NCBI GenBank assembly: GCA_963809825.1
Contig: CAWELJ010000002.1
Location: 62,001 to 126,000, forward strand
Length of the DNA stretch: 64,000 bases
Direction: 5' to 3'
Source of the DNA: Bog-473 sp963809825
Lineage (GTDB): Bacteria > Actinomycetota > Acidimicrobiia > Acidimicrobiales > RAAP-2
Position numbers and translations under genes: made by a program. Shown here piece by piece: positions 18,923 through 28,368 of the stretch. The notes beneath the pieces are model-generated. The model searched no databases. It saw only the letters and a program-made list of their open reading frames with translations, and was not told the DNA's origin. Each line of letters begins with the position of its first letter. Position 1 is the stretch's first letter.

Positions 18923-19960
18923 TCAGTCGAAGGCCGTGACCGCGCGGGCGAGCTCGCCCCAGCGCTCGAACCTCGCGGGGCTGCGCACCACGTCGGACCC
19001 GGTGAAGTAGCTGACGACCCGCGTGGCCATGCCGCCGTACTTGGCCACGATCGCGTCCGCAACGTCGTCCCAGTTGCCCGTCGTCGTGAATTGCTCGAGC
19101 AGGTCGTCGTCGATCACCGCCGCCATGCCGGCCACGTCGCCGGCCCGCTGGCGGTCCCGTATCCGCTCGGTCGTGCCCTCGCGGTCCAGCTGCTCGAAGA
19201 TGAAGGCGTAATTGGGCGTCGACCCGTAGAAGGCGATCTGGACCCGGGCCATCTCCCGCCAGGTGTGCTGCTCCTCCTCGGTGTCGCCCACGCAGAGGAA
19301 GGCGGGCACGATCACCTCGAGGTCGTCCACGCTGCGTCCCGAGCGGGCGGCGCCCGCCTCCAGTTCGGGCAGCACCGTCTCGCGTAGGTACGTCGTGTGG
19401 TTCAACGGGTGCACATGGACGCCGTCGGCCACCTGCCCGGCCATGCGGAGCATCCAGGGGTTGACCGCGGCGACGTCGATGGGCGGATCCGGGACGTCGA
19501 TCGGCCCCGGCGCCCACATCGGCGGGAGCAGGGAGAGGGCGTAGAACTCGCCCTCCACCGCCAGCGGCGTTCCCGTGCGGAAAGACTCGAAGATCTGCTT
19601 CACGGCCAGGACGTACTCGCGCAGGCGTGGGCCGGGCGGGTCGAAGTCGGACCCGTAGCGCCGCGTGATGTGGGCGCGCACCTGGGCGCCGAGGCCGAGG
19701 CGGAAGCGGCCCTGGCTGGCCTGAGCCAGCTCCCACGCCACGGACGCCGTGACCATGGGACTGCGCGGGAAGGCGACTGCGATCCCGGTGAGGACGTCGA
19801 TGTTGGCGGCCACCGCCAACGCACCACAGGTCAGATAGGCGGTGCGGCCCGCCTCGGTGACGACGAGGCCCGAGAGCCCGGCGGCGGCGGCTCGCTGTGC
19901 GAGGTCGCCCGCCTGGCGCAACGGCTGCGCCGGGAGCATGGCGTCGAACTTCAGCGCCAT
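18923..19960 (-). CDS. LLM-class F420-dependent oxidoreductase (TIGR03617-like)
   Basis: 345 residues, luciferase-like TIM barrel. Landmarks are the N-terminal LKFDAMLPAQPLRQAGDLAQ, GIAVAFPRSPMVTASVAWELAQASQGRFRLGLGAQVRAHITRRYG, and SFLC-like VPAFLCVGDTEEE. Such enzymes use F420 or FMN to oxidise or reduce alcohols, imines or ketones. Last gene of a five-gene minus-strand operon; its ATG lies one base after the stop of the upstream dioxygenase-like gene, so translation is likely coupled. Confidence 0.88.
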   Translation of the reverse strand: MALKFDAMLPAQPLRQAGDLAQRAAAAGLSGLVVTEAGRTAYLTCGALAVAANIDVLTGIAVAFPRSPMVTASVAWELAQASQGRFRLGLGAQVRAHITRRYGSDFDPPGPRLREYVLAVKQIFESFRTGTPLAVEGEFYALSLLPPMWAPGPIDVPDPPIDVAAVNPWMLRMAGQVADGVHVHPLNHTTYLRETVLPELEAGAARSGRSVDDLEVIVPAFLCVGDTEEEQHTWREMARVQIAFYGSTPNYAFIFEQLDREGTTERIRDRQRAGDVAGMAAVIDDDLLEQFTTTGNWDDVADAIVAKYGGMATRVVSYFTGSDVVRSPARFERWGELARAVTAFD

Positions 19961-19961
19961 G

Positions 19962-20756
19962 TCATGCCACCCGCGGCGCCGTCGGCATCCCGTCCCGCCG
20001 CGCCGGCACCCAGTCGTTGACGGTGGGGAAGTACTCCTCGGTGTGGTCGACGGTGCCCGCCATCGCGTAGTGGTACACCATGGCGGCCCGGAGGCCGGCG
20101 GACTCGTTGTCCGTCGAGCAGTGCATGAGGTGGCTGTCGAAGACCAGCAGGTCGCCCGGATGCATCAGCACCGGTTCCGACGCCGCCATGTCGTGGTCGA
20201 CGATCTCGAAGTAGCCGTAGTTCGCGCCGGGCCGCCGGTCCGGCACGTGGGTGTGCACGGGCTCGGACTGGGACCCGGGCAGCACGTGCAGGCAGCCGTT
20301 GGCCAGGGTGGCCTCGGTGACGGCGAGCCAGACGCCGACGACGGGTCGCGCCGGGTCGAAGGGGAAGTAGAAGGAGTCCTGGTGCCACGGCTGCCCCCAC
20401 GCACCCGGCGTCTTGAAGATGAACTGGGACAGGAAGACGTCGACGTCGGGCGCGATCAGCTCCGACACCGTGTCGACCACCGCGGCGCAGTGGGCGAAGT
20501 CGGCGAAGACGCCGTCGCGGTGGAGCTTGAAGATCTTGGACATCGCGTCCTCGGGGTTCGCGACCGCCATGCCCGCATTGTTGCTCTCGGGGACGAGTTT
20601 CACCCCCAGCGCCTGCGCCAGCTCCGGGCGGCGCACGATCTGCGTGACCCGCTCCAGCATGGCCTCGCACAGGCCGGGCTCGGTGAAGCCGGCGATGCGG
20701 ACGTAGCCGCGGCGGTCCCACGAAGCGCGCTGTTCCGCCGTCAGCACGCCGCTCAT
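19962..20756 (-). CDS. Phytanoyl-CoA dioxygenase (PhyH)-family protein, copy 2
   Basis: 264 residues. The double-stranded beta-helix iron ligands are visible: HxD in PWHQDSFYFPF, and the distal His in FDSHLMHCSTDN followed by Arg in GLRAAMVYHY for 2-oxoglutarate. It should be a non-heme Fe(II)/2OG-dependent hydroxylase. Its ATG (20756) overlaps the stop of the upstream PhyH copy by four bases (ATGA). The two copies differ clearly in sequence, so they probably catalyse two different steps rather than being a recent duplication. Confidence 0.88.
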   Translation of the reverse strand: MSGVLTAEQRASWDRRGYVRIAGFTEPGLCEAMLERVTQIVRRPELAQALGVKLVPESNNAGMAVANPEDAMSKIFKLHRDGVFADFAHCAAVVDTVSELIAPDVDVFLSQFIFKTPGAWGQPWHQDSFYFPFDPARPVVGVWLAVTEATLANGCLHVLPGSQSEPVHTHVPDRRPGANYGYFEIVDHDMAASEPVLMHPGDLLVFDSHLMHCSTDNESAGLRAAMVYHYAMAGTVDHTEEYFPTVNDWVPARRDGMPTAPRVA

Positions 20757-21580
20757 CCGATCGGTGCGGCCGGCGCCTCGGGCAGCGCACCACCGGGGAG
20801 CGGCCAGGCGATCGGCGTGACGTCGCTCGCGATCGGGGCCCCCATGCCGATCCCCGCCCGCTCCACCGAGGGGTGGGGATAGTGGCCCTCGCCCCGGGTC
20901 GACCCGTCGGCGAAGTAGATGGCCGTGTGCACGCGACGGACCGTACCCGTCGTGTTCGGCTTGGCCAAGTGGAACGTCAGGCCGTGGTGGAACGCGACGG
21001 CGCCGGCCGGGACCTCGACCCAGAGCGGCGCCACCCCTTCGAGCTCGCGCCGCGCCAACGGGTCCTCGCCCGACCCGGTGAAGATGTCGACGAACTCGCG
21101 CAGACCGAGCCGGTGGCTCCCCGGGAGGTAGCCCATGGCGCCGTTGGCCATCGTCGAGCCGTCGAAGGGTATCCACGCCGTGACGGTGTTCGTTTCGACG
21201 ATGGGCCAGTAGGGCTGGTCCTGATGCGGGTCCGTGTCGCGCCCGCCCGCTTCCTTGTAGAGCGCCTGGTCGTGCCAGATCCGGACAGCGTCCACCCCGA
21301 GCAGGCGCGCCGCCGCCCCGGCGACCCGCGGGTGGAACGTCAACGGGCGCACGCCCGGGCTGTCCTCCCAGAGGTTCTGGCACTGCGTGAAGCTCTGCTC
21401 GTAGCGCGACTTGTCCGCCAGCGGGCGGGTGTCGTGCTGGCTGCGCCGCGCCACCGCCTCGTCGACGGCCGCCCCGAAACGGGCGAGCTCCTCGGCGGTC
21501 AGGAGATCGGGCACGACCACGAAGCCGTCTCGCCGGAACTCGTCGACCAGCCCCGGAGTGACCATGGCCGGCGCCGTCAC
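20753..21580 (-). CDS. Phytanoyl-CoA dioxygenase (PhyH)-family protein, copy 1
   Basis: 275 residues if the GTG at 21580 is used, which overlaps the stop of the PIG-L gene (GTGA); an ATG at 21565 is the alternative. Fe(II) ligands are HQD in DPHQDQPYWPI and the His in AFHHGLTFHLAKPNTTG; the Arg of VRRVHTAIYF would hold 2-oxoglutarate. N-terminal LVDEFRRDGFVVVPDLLTAEEL is the usual PhyH opening. Part of the coupled operon with PIG-L, a second PhyH and an LLM oxidoreductase. Confidence 0.88.
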   Translation of the reverse strand: MTAPAMVTPGLVDEFRRDGFVVVPDLLTAEELARFGAAVDEAVARRSQHDTRPLADKSRYEQSFTQCQNLWEDSPGVRPLTFHPRVAGAAARLLGVDAVRIWHDQALYKEAGGRDTDPHQDQPYWPIVETNTVTAWIPFDGSTMANGAMGYLPGSHRLGLREFVDIFTGSGEDPLARRELEGVAPLWVEVPAGAVAFHHGLTFHLAKPNTTGTVRRVHTAIYFADGSTRGEGHYPHPSVERAGIGMGAPIASDVTPIAWPLPGGALPEAPAAPIG

Positions 21581-22377
21581 GGGTCGTGCACCTCCCGGAT
21601 GTAGCCCACGAGCTCGTGCACGCTGGGCGAGTCGAGCCACGCAGTGAGGTCCAGCTCGTAGGCGTCGGTCGGCTCCGGACCCTCGTCGAGGTGGTGGGGT
21701 TCGGAGGCCCTGAAGCGCCCGTCCATGAGCCGCACCTCGGTGAGCAGATCGGCGTAGGGGTGCGTGGTGGTCCTCGGCGATCCGAAGCCGAAGACGCGCT
21801 CGGAACCCAGCACCGCGTTGGCGGCGGCCCGGCCGGTGAGCGAGGGGCGGTAGTCGTTGCGCTCGAGCTCACCCGCGTAGGCGTCGAGGATGTGCAGCGC
21901 CCGGTCCATGACGTTCTGGTCGAATGCGTAGAAGACGTTGGGCGCCGGCAGGTCGCCCCACACGCCCCACATCCACCAGCGCATGGTCGGGGGCAGGACC
22001 GCCAGGGCGCGCTGGACGCCGCGGCCGACCGCCTCGTGGCCGTGGTGCACGTCGTGGGGCGAGGGGGAGACGACGATGGATGCGCCGTGCCCCTGCACGA
22101 TCGCCGGCAGCTCGGCGGCGACCCGGCGCACGGCTCCGGCGAGGTCCCCGTCGAGATCGAGGTTCAGGGGCGGATCGAGGAAGACGGGGTCGAAGCCCGC
22201 GCGCCGCGATGCCTCCTCCGCCTCGGCCCGCCGCCGGCCCCATTGCTCCTCGAAGCCCAGGCTGGCGATGACGCTGACGACCCTCCAGCCCCGGTCCCGC
22301 AGGTGGAGGAGCGCCCCGGGGCAGCCGACGGCCTCGTCATCGGGGTGGGGTGCGACGTGCAGGACCGTGGGAGCCAC
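21577..22377 (-). CDS. PIG-L-family deacetylase
   Basis: 266 residues from GTG 22377, six bases after the acyl-CoA dehydrogenase stop. The zinc-binding HPDDE motif (VAPHPDDEAVG) is near residue 10 and the later DVHHGHEAVGRGV supplies the third ligand. Family members remove acetyl groups from N-acetylglucosamine-type substrates (MshB, PIG-L). Its C-terminal half (AYAGELERNDYRPSLTGRAAANA, PYADLLTEVRLMDGRF) is typical of sugar-antibiotic deacetylases. In this operon it suggests that the substrate contains an amino sugar or other amide. Confidence 0.88.
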   Translation of the reverse strand: MAPTVLHVAPHPDDEAVGCPGALLHLRDRGWRVVSVIASLGFEEQWGRRRAEAEEASRRAGFDPVFLDPPLNLDLDGDLAGAVRRVAAELPAIVQGHGASIVVSPSPHDVHHGHEAVGRGVQRALAVLPPTMRWWMWGVWGDLPAPNVFYAFDQNVMDRALHILDAYAGELERNDYRPSLTGRAAANAVLGSERVFGFGSPRTTTHPYADLLTEVRLMDGRFRASEPHHLDEGPEPTDAYELDLTAWLDSPSVHELVGYIREVHDP

Positions 22378-22382
22378 CGAAT

Positions 22383-24095
22383 TCAGCCGGCGTCCCCGGC
22401 CAGGGTCTGGTCGACCAGACGCGACCACCCGGGATCCTCGTCGGGCCGGTGGCCGGGGACCAGGTGATACCGCACGAACAGCGAGGCGGTGGCGGCCTTG
22501 GCGGAGTCGGCACCTTCGGCGGCGGCCTCGGTGAGGAGGCACGTCGCCTGCACGGCGCGCATGAGGAGGTCGAGCTGGCGCCGGAAGTGCGCGGCCCCGT
22601 GACCGGCGTCGGCAATCGATCGCTGTAATCGGGGCTCGAGCGCCTCCAGTGCGGACGCGACGACCTGGCCGTCCGCTCCGGCCGCGCCGGCGTCCGCCCC
22701 CTCGGTGTGCAGCCAGGACAGCAGGTGATGGAGGATCCCCAGGCGCTCGCAGTCACGCAGCACCTGGGCGCACAGGACGTTGTGCGTTCCCTCCCAGCTC
22801 TCGAAGACCATGGCGTCGCGGTAGAGGCGGGGGAGTGGGGAGAAGTCCTCGATGGTGCCGTTGCCGCCCAGCACCTCGATGCCGCGTCGTGCCGTATCGG
22901 TGGCGCCGAGAGACGTGACGTACTTGTTGGCGTTCACCAGGAACCGGTAGGCACCGGCCACCGTCTCGTCCGCCTGGCCCTCGTCGAGCCGCGTGAGCAT
23001 CCCCGTCAGGGCCATCGTCGACGCCAGTGCGGCGTGCTCCTCCGCCTTCATGAGCGCCAGCTGCTCGCGCACGAGGGGGAAGGACGCCACGACCCCGCCG
23101 AAGGCCCGGCGGTGCCGGGCGAAGGACGCCGCTTCCAGAAATGCCCGCCGCATGATGCCGGTGGAGCCGACCGCGTTGAGCCACCGCGACGTGTTGAGCA
23201 GCTCCTCCACCGCGACGTGGAACCCGTTCCCGACCGGGCCGATCGGCCAGCCCAGCGCGCCGTCGAAGTCGATCTCGGCGGAAGCCATCACACGCGTGCC
23301 CAGCTTGTCCTTCAGGCGTCGGATCCGGAATCCGTTCGGTGTCGCGCCGTCGACGCTGCGCGGGATCAGGAAGCAGCCGAGGCCACGGGTGCCGTCGGGC
23401 GCGTCGTCCGGCCGGGCGGTCACGACGAACAGGTCTGCGTCGGCGACGGAGCAGAACCACTTCTCCCCGCTGAGACGCCACCCGTCCGCGACCTCCGGGT
23501 CGGGAGTGGCGCGGGTGACGTTCGCGCCCACGTCCGAGCCTCCCTGCACCTCGGTCAGGAACTGCGACGCCCGCAGGCACGCCCTGTAGTCGCGCTCGTG
23601 GAGACCGGGCAGGAAGCGGTCGCGCAGTTCCCGGCTGCCTCGGTGCTCGAGGGCCCGGATGGCGCCGGCCGTGCACACGACCGGACACGCGTGCCCACCC
23701 TCGCCGGCATGGGTCAACAGGTAGAAGAGCGCGGCCAGTTCGAAGGGGCGCGGGCCCTCCCGGCCGCCGGCCAGCATCCCCGACTCCCAGATGGCACGGC
23801 CGGCCACCTGGTAGGCCGGGTGGAACTCGATCGCCTCGAGGTGCCTGCCGATGCCGTCGTAGGGGGCGTGGACCGGGAACTCGCGGTGCCGCTCGAGGGT
23901 CACAACCGCCGGTTCGACCACGGTGGCGACGGTGGCGCCGAACTCGCGCAGGGCCGGCTCCATCTTCTCGCGGGCAGCCGCGCCGGCCCAGCGGTCCAGC
24001 ACCCGGGCGAGGTTCGGCGTCGCGTCGAAGTAGTTGGTCGGTCGCGCCTCCCACCAGGCGCGCAGGTCGTCTCGTCCCGGTTGCTCCTCGGTCAC
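22383..24095 (-). CDS. AidB-like acyl-CoA dehydrogenase family protein
   Basis: 570 residues, longer than ordinary acyl-CoA dehydrogenases and similar in layout to AidB: a long N-terminal helical region, then LTEVQGGSDVGANVTRA (flavin/substrate loop), WRLSGEKWFCSVADADLFVVTAR, RRLKDKLGTRVMASAEI and a late VLGGNGTIEDFSPLPRLYRDA. Start GTG 24095 has AGGAGGT at ideal spacing. First gene of the operon with PIG-L, two PhyH proteins and LLM oxidoreductase. AidB-like proteins often have no known fatty substrate, so a role in the unusual pathway of this operon is likely. Confidence 0.88.
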   Translation of the reverse strand: MTEEQPGRDDLRAWWEARPTNYFDATPNLARVLDRWAGAAAREKMEPALREFGATVATVVEPAVVTLERHREFPVHAPYDGIGRHLEAIEFHPAYQVAGRAIWESGMLAGGREGPRPFELAALFYLLTHAGEGGHACPVVCTAGAIRALEHRGSRELRDRFLPGLHERDYRACLRASQFLTEVQGGSDVGANVTRATPDPEVADGWRLSGEKWFCSVADADLFVVTARPDDAPDGTRGLGCFLIPRSVDGATPNGFRIRRLKDKLGTRVMASAEIDFDGALGWPIGPVGNGFHVAVEELLNTSRWLNAVGSTGIMRRAFLEAASFARHRRAFGGVVASFPLVREQLALMKAEEHAALASTMALTGMLTRLDEGQADETVAGAYRFLVNANKYVTSLGATDTARRGIEVLGGNGTIEDFSPLPRLYRDAMVFESWEGTHNVLCAQVLRDCERLGILHHLLSWLHTEGADAGAAGADGQVVASALEALEPRLQRSIADAGHGAAHFRRQLDLLMRAVQATCLLTEAAAEGADSAKAATASLFVRYHLVPGHRPDEDPGWSRLVDQTLAGDAG

Positions 24096-24159
24096 CTCTG
24101 CACCTCCTGGCGTCTGCAGTCTCGCGCCCGGACCGCAGTTCCGTCACCCCGCAGGAGCC

Positions 24160-24249
24160 ATGACCCTGGGGGTGCCCTCGCTGCTGTGGTCGGCTGGCCC
24201 GATCGCGCTGTTCGCGCCCCTGGCCGTCTGGAAGCTCACGCGGTCGTGA
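24160..24249 (+). pseudogene. Possible remnant of an ABC-2 permease C-terminus
   Basis: An ATG at 24160 with CAGGAG just upstream opens a 29-codon frame. Its peptide (PSLLWSAGPIALFAPLAVWK plus LTRS) resembles the last transmembrane helix and basic tail of ABC-2-type permeases. No longer homologous frame is visible upstream. It may be a degraded gene end or a chance hydrophobic peptide. Confidence 0.25.
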
Positions 24250-24285
24250 CCGGTGGGCCGACGGCGTCCGCGCCGCCGGGAAGCG

Positions 24286-25794
24286 TCAGCGCCGGTCGAA
24301 GTCCTCGGGCCACGCGGGGCCGTTGCGCAGCGCGCCGTCGACGGCCTGACGCAGCCGCTCCTGAGCGTCGATCATCCAGTCGATGTAGAAGGCATGGTCT
24401 TCGACGGTCGTGACCTCGCCCTCGCTGTAGTCGGCGATCCGGTAGGCGCCGCGGTCGGGGAGTCGCTCCCACGACAGGGGCGCGCCGTACAAGGACTCCA
24501 TCATGTTCTGCTGCGACTGGAGCATCTCGAACTGCGCCGTGCTCGCTTCGGGGGAGCCGAGGTCGATCGAGAGCTCCGAGCGCAGCCGCCCCCCGGCAGC
24601 GAAGGCGAGCCCGTAGTGCGTGCCCTTGATGGGCGCCGGCAGGGTGATGAAGTTCTGCGCGGGCAGCGTCGACATCTGGGTCCAGTGTCCGTGGTCGACT
24701 CGGACCTTGTCGAGCCAGCGTGACCAGTACTCGCGGTAGAGGGCGCCCCGGCCGCCGCTGAGCGGGCCCGCCAGCTCCGCCATCGTCCACCCGGCCGGAT
24801 CGCGCCACCACTGTGAGCCGGCGTAGTCGCGGCTGAGACCGGTCGCCAGCTCGACGATGTGGCGCACCAGGCTCGCCGGTGTGTACGACGACTTGTCGGC
24901 GTCCCACACCAGCGGCGCGCTCTGGCTGTTCTGCCAGTGGGCGGTGCGCCGGGCCGGGTCGACGTGCAACCAATCCTCGAGCTGGGTCCGCAGCTCGAAG
25001 CTGATGTCGTTGCGGGGGGAGAAGGTGAAGAGGGTCCCGTCGGCCACCGACTCCGAGGTGACCAGGCGCCGCACCGTGCTGGCGTCCTGGACCCGGCGCT
25101 TGGAGTCGGCCATCTCCTTGGCCAGCTGGCGCTCCGGGCTGATGGTGAACTCCTCGACCTCGCGCAGCGGGTACATCGGGCTGACCGAGATCATCGGCAC
25201 GTTGCCGCTGCCCGCCTGTCCGTAGACGTAGGACCGGAAGGCACTGATCTGCACCAGGGAGATGTCCAGGCCCATCTCGCTCAGCCAGACGACGCTGGCC
25301 GTGACCAGGGGTGAGAAGTCCCTGGCCAGCAACACGATGCGCGGGCGGCGCAGCGTCTCTTGCGAGAGGTCGGGCGCGTGGGCCTGCAGCTCGGCGAGCG
25401 CCTCGTCGGCCGTCATCGGGGACTGGCGCCTCGACTGGGAGCGGGCGAAGTGGTCGGCCAGCGACTCGGGGAGGATCCGGCTGGCCATGGCGGCGTACTT
25501 GATCGCCGAGACCTCGGTGTCGGGGGTCCGGCCGCTCTTGAGCTCCGCCACGACGAGGCGGCCGTCCGCGCCCAGACCGAGCACCGAGATGCGGTCCCGG
25601 CCGGCGCCGGCGACCGTCGAAAGGCCTTCGAACTCGAAGGTGATGATCTTGACGGCCGAGCCGAGGATGGCCGGGTTGGAGAGCACCCACTCCTGAAGAT
25701 CGGCGCGCTCCTCGAGGCCCGCTTCCTCGAGCGAGATCATCTGGGCCGGCATGGCTACGGAGCCAGCCACCGTGAAGAGCATTTCGTCCGCCAT
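24286..25794 (-). CDS. DUF4268-like protein with N-terminal PD-(D/E)xK-type nuclease-like domain
   Basis: About 502 residues from ATG 25794 (a TTG at 25806 would add four). The first ~110 residues (LQEWVLSNPAIL, then D67 in RDRISVLGL and E84-x-K86 in VVAELKSGRT) follow the layout of restriction-endonuclease-like folds. The C-terminal region (ITLPAPIKGTHYGLAFAAGGRLRSELSIDLG, later FYIDWMIDAQERLRQAVDGALR) resembles DUF4268. It is a lone gene, divergent from nothing nearby, with an AT-richer upstream gap (25795-26054) that carries no gene I can see. It could be a DNA-repair, restriction or defence nuclease. The fold call is by eye and moderate in certainty. Confidence 0.6.
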   Translation of the reverse strand: MADEMLFTVAGSVAMPAQMISLEEAGLEERADLQEWVLSNPAILGSAVKIITFEFEGLSTVAGAGRDRISVLGLGADGRLVVAELKSGRTPDTEVSAIKYAAMASRILPESLADHFARSQSRRQSPMTADEALAELQAHAPDLSQETLRRPRIVLLARDFSPLVTASVVWLSEMGLDISLVQISAFRSYVYGQAGSGNVPMISVSPMYPLREVEEFTISPERQLAKEMADSKRRVQDASTVRRLVTSESVADGTLFTFSPRNDISFELRTQLEDWLHVDPARRTAHWQNSQSAPLVWDADKSSYTPASLVRHIVELATGLSRDYAGSQWWRDPAGWTMAELAGPLSGGRGALYREYWSRWLDKVRVDHGHWTQMSTLPAQNFITLPAPIKGTHYGLAFAAGGRLRSELSIDLGSPEASTAQFEMLQSQQNMMESLYGAPLSWERLPDRGAYRIADYSEGEVTTVEDHAFYIDWMIDAQERLRQAVDGALRNGPAWPEDFDRR

Positions 25795-26054
25795 CTGTCG
25801 GTTCAAGATAGGTCAAACGGTCGTTGAGACACAGGAACCAAAAGTCACAGAAAACATCAACGGAATCACAAAACTCCCGGTCAGGTCTGGGGATATTGGC
25901 CGCTTGTTGTCATCTCACCCCATGTGCGTGCCCATCGGGCGATGGGTTGTCCGGGGGCCGATCCGGCGCGCGGCGCCGGACGGTGAGGTGGTCCGCCGAC
26001 GAGGGAACGAGCGAGTGGTGAGTGCCCTTGCGGTCGGCCGACCGCCGCCGCCGT

Positions 26055-27466
26055 TCAGACCGGCGCGTCCGGCACCACCAGGGGCCAGGGCCGCTCGAGC
26101 TCGACGATGCGGGCGAGGTCCAACAGCAGCTGCTCGGCGTGGCGCCGGCCGATGATCTGCATGGAGACGGGCAACCCGTCGACGAGGCCGACGGGGATGG
26201 CGGCGGCCGGATGCCCCGTCGTGTTGGCCGGGATGGTCAGCGCGCCGTTGTTGCCCACCGCGGCCTCGAAGCCGTGCGCGGCCACGAGATCGACCCCGTC
26301 GACGGTGGTCGGCATCGGGCCCTGCGCGCCGAAGGCGACGTCGGGGTTGGTGGCGCACACCACGAAGTCCACCTGCTCGAAGATCTGGGCCATCTGCACG
26401 ATGATGGAGCGCCGGAAGGCCTCGATGTTCTTCGCCGTGTCGACGTTGAAGTGGTTCGTGGCGATGTTGGCCGCCAGCATGATCTCGGGCGTGAGCTCCG
26501 ACTCGCATCCGGGGTAGAGGTCCCCCAGGCCGACGAGCAGGCTGGCCGCGCCGGCCAGCGCCCATTCCAGGCCTCCACGGGGCAGCCCGATCGGCACGTC
26601 GACGCGCTCGAGGCCGGCGTCCATGATCAGGAGGTCCGCCGCCTCCTCGACCTTCTCCCGCACGGCGGACGCGATGACGGCGGCACCGAGGTCAGGCGAC
26701 ACCGCCACCCGCCGGCCCCGGACGTCCTGGCGCCCCAGCCCCGCCTCCCAGCCCTCGACGCGGGGCAGGGAGAACGGATCGTGCTCGTCGTACCCGTTGC
26801 AGGCGTCGTACCAGCGGGCGGTGTCTCGTACCGAACGGGACAGGCAGCCGACCACCGCGGTGAGCGGCTCGATCTCGGTGTGGGGGCCCTTGGGGATGCG
26901 GCCGAAGGTGGCCTTCAGCCCGAAGGTCCCCGTGAACCCGGCCGGGATCCGGATGGAGCCGCCGCCGTCGCCGCCGGTGCAGATGGGGAAGATGCCGCCC
27001 GCCACCGACGCCGCCGAGCCTCCGGACGAACCTCCCGGCGTGCGCTCGAGGTCGTAGGGATTCGACGTCGCGCCGTGCAGGCGCGTGTAGGTGCAGTTGA
27101 TGCCGCCGAACTCGGAGGCCGTCGTCTGCCCGACGAGCACCGCACCGGCCTGCCGCAGTCGTGCCGTCATCGTCCCGTCGTAGGTCGAGATGCGGTCCTT
27201 GAAGACGAGCGACGCCTCGGTCAGGGGCCAGCCCTGCACGGGGTCGAGCTCCTTGACGCCCATCGGCACACCGCCGAAGGGCAGCGACACGTCGGCCGAC
27301 GCGGCGGCCGCCCGCGCCCCCCCTCGTCGACGAAGCAGACGGCGTTCAGTGCCGACGCCTCGATCGCGGCGAGCGATCCCTCGAGCGCCTCGGTCGGGGA
27401 GATCGTCCCCGCCCGGAATGCGTCAACCAGCGAGCACGCGTCTCCCAGCCATGGTTCTGCCGTCAT
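26055..27466 (-). pseudogene. Amidase (AS family), frameshifted in a C7 run
   Basis: ATG 27466 opens MTAEPWLGDACSLVDAF...FVDEGG, the usual N-terminus of amidases. The frame is lost at the seven-C run 27317-27323. The continuing frame (SLPFGGVPMGVKELDP... to 26055) holds the whole catalytic core: Lys of GVKE, Gly/Ser-rich TPGGSSGGSAASVAGG (cis-Ser) and CTGGDGGGSIRIPAGFTG (nucleophile Ser). One more C restores about 470 residues, the family norm. If intact, it hydrolyses a carboxamide to acid and ammonia. Either a recent lesion or a consensus error. Confidence 0.8.
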
Positions 27467-27510
27467 GGACGGGGAACCTACCGGGCTCCCCGACCTCCCG
27501 CCTCGCCGGC

Positions 27511-28368
27511 CTACTCGGTCGTGCGCCGCTTGAAGAAGTGCGCCGCCAGGGGGCCGGCCACGGCCAGGATCAGCACCGACCAGATCAGCGCCGCCTCGAT
27601 CGGGTGCTGCATGGGCCAGGCCTGAATCGTGCCGGACGGGTTCGGGTTGCCCCACAGGACACGGGTGCCGGCGACGACCGCGCTGACGGGGTTCCAGGTG
27701 GCGATGGCCTGGAGCCATCCCGGCATGTGCTGGGTGGGCACCATGGCGTTGGACACGAAGGTCATGGGGAAGAGCACGATGAAGCCGAACGAGGCGGCGG
27801 ACTCCGGGCTCTTCGAGTTCATCCCCACGCAGGCGGCCACCCACGACACCGCGTATGCGAAGAACAGGACGAGCGCGAAGCCGCCGACGATGGACACGTA
27901 GTTGGCCCCGGGGCGCCACCCGACGGCCAGACCTGTCACGCCCACGATGAGGGCGCACAGCAACGACGTCAGCAGGTCGGCCATGGAGCGCCCGACCAGC
28001 ACGGCGGAGCGCCACATGGGCAAGGTGCGGAAGCGGTCGATCATGCCCTCGTGCAGATCGGTGCTGAGCCCGACCGCCGTGCCCATGGTCGAGGTGACCA
28101 GGTTCAGCGCCAGGATGCCCGCCAGGAGGTAGTCCACGTAGCTGCCCCCGCCCGGGATCGGGATGGCGCCGCCGAAGATGAAGACGAAGAGGACGGTGAA
28201 CAGCAGCGGCTGGATCGTCACGTCGGAGAGCTGCATCGGCTCGCGCGAGATGTGGACCAGGTTGCGCCGGGTCATGGCCCAGGTGTCGGCGACGGGTCCG
28301 AACAGGCGGCCCGAGGATTGGGGTCGGCCGGTCGCGCGCGCCGTCGGTGTCAGTGTCGTGATCGTCAT
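27511..28368 (-). CDS. ABC-2 type permease (DrrB-like)
   Basis: 285 residues with about six hydrophobic segments and the ABC-2 pattern: TRRNLVHISREPMQLSDVTIQP before the first helix, EGMIDRFRTLPM after the second (coupling helix), and NAMVPTQHMPGWLQAIATWNPVSAVV before the last. It forms the membrane channel for the ATPase encoded just upstream, whose stop overlaps its start by four bases. Likely exports a hydrophobic drug or lipid. Confidence 0.92.
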   Translation of the reverse strand: MTITTLTPTARATGRPQSSGRLFGPVADTWAMTRRNLVHISREPMQLSDVTIQPLLFTVLFVFIFGGAIPIPGGGSYVDYLLAGILALNLVTSTMGTAVGLSTDLHEGMIDRFRTLPMWRSAVLVGRSMADLLTSLLCALIVGVTGLAVGWRPGANYVSIVGGFALVLFFAYAVSWVAACVGMNSKSPESAASFGFIVLFPMTFVSNAMVPTQHMPGWLQAIATWNPVSAVVAGTRVLWGNPNPSGTIQAWPMQHPIEAALIWSVLILAVAGPLAAHFFKRRTTE

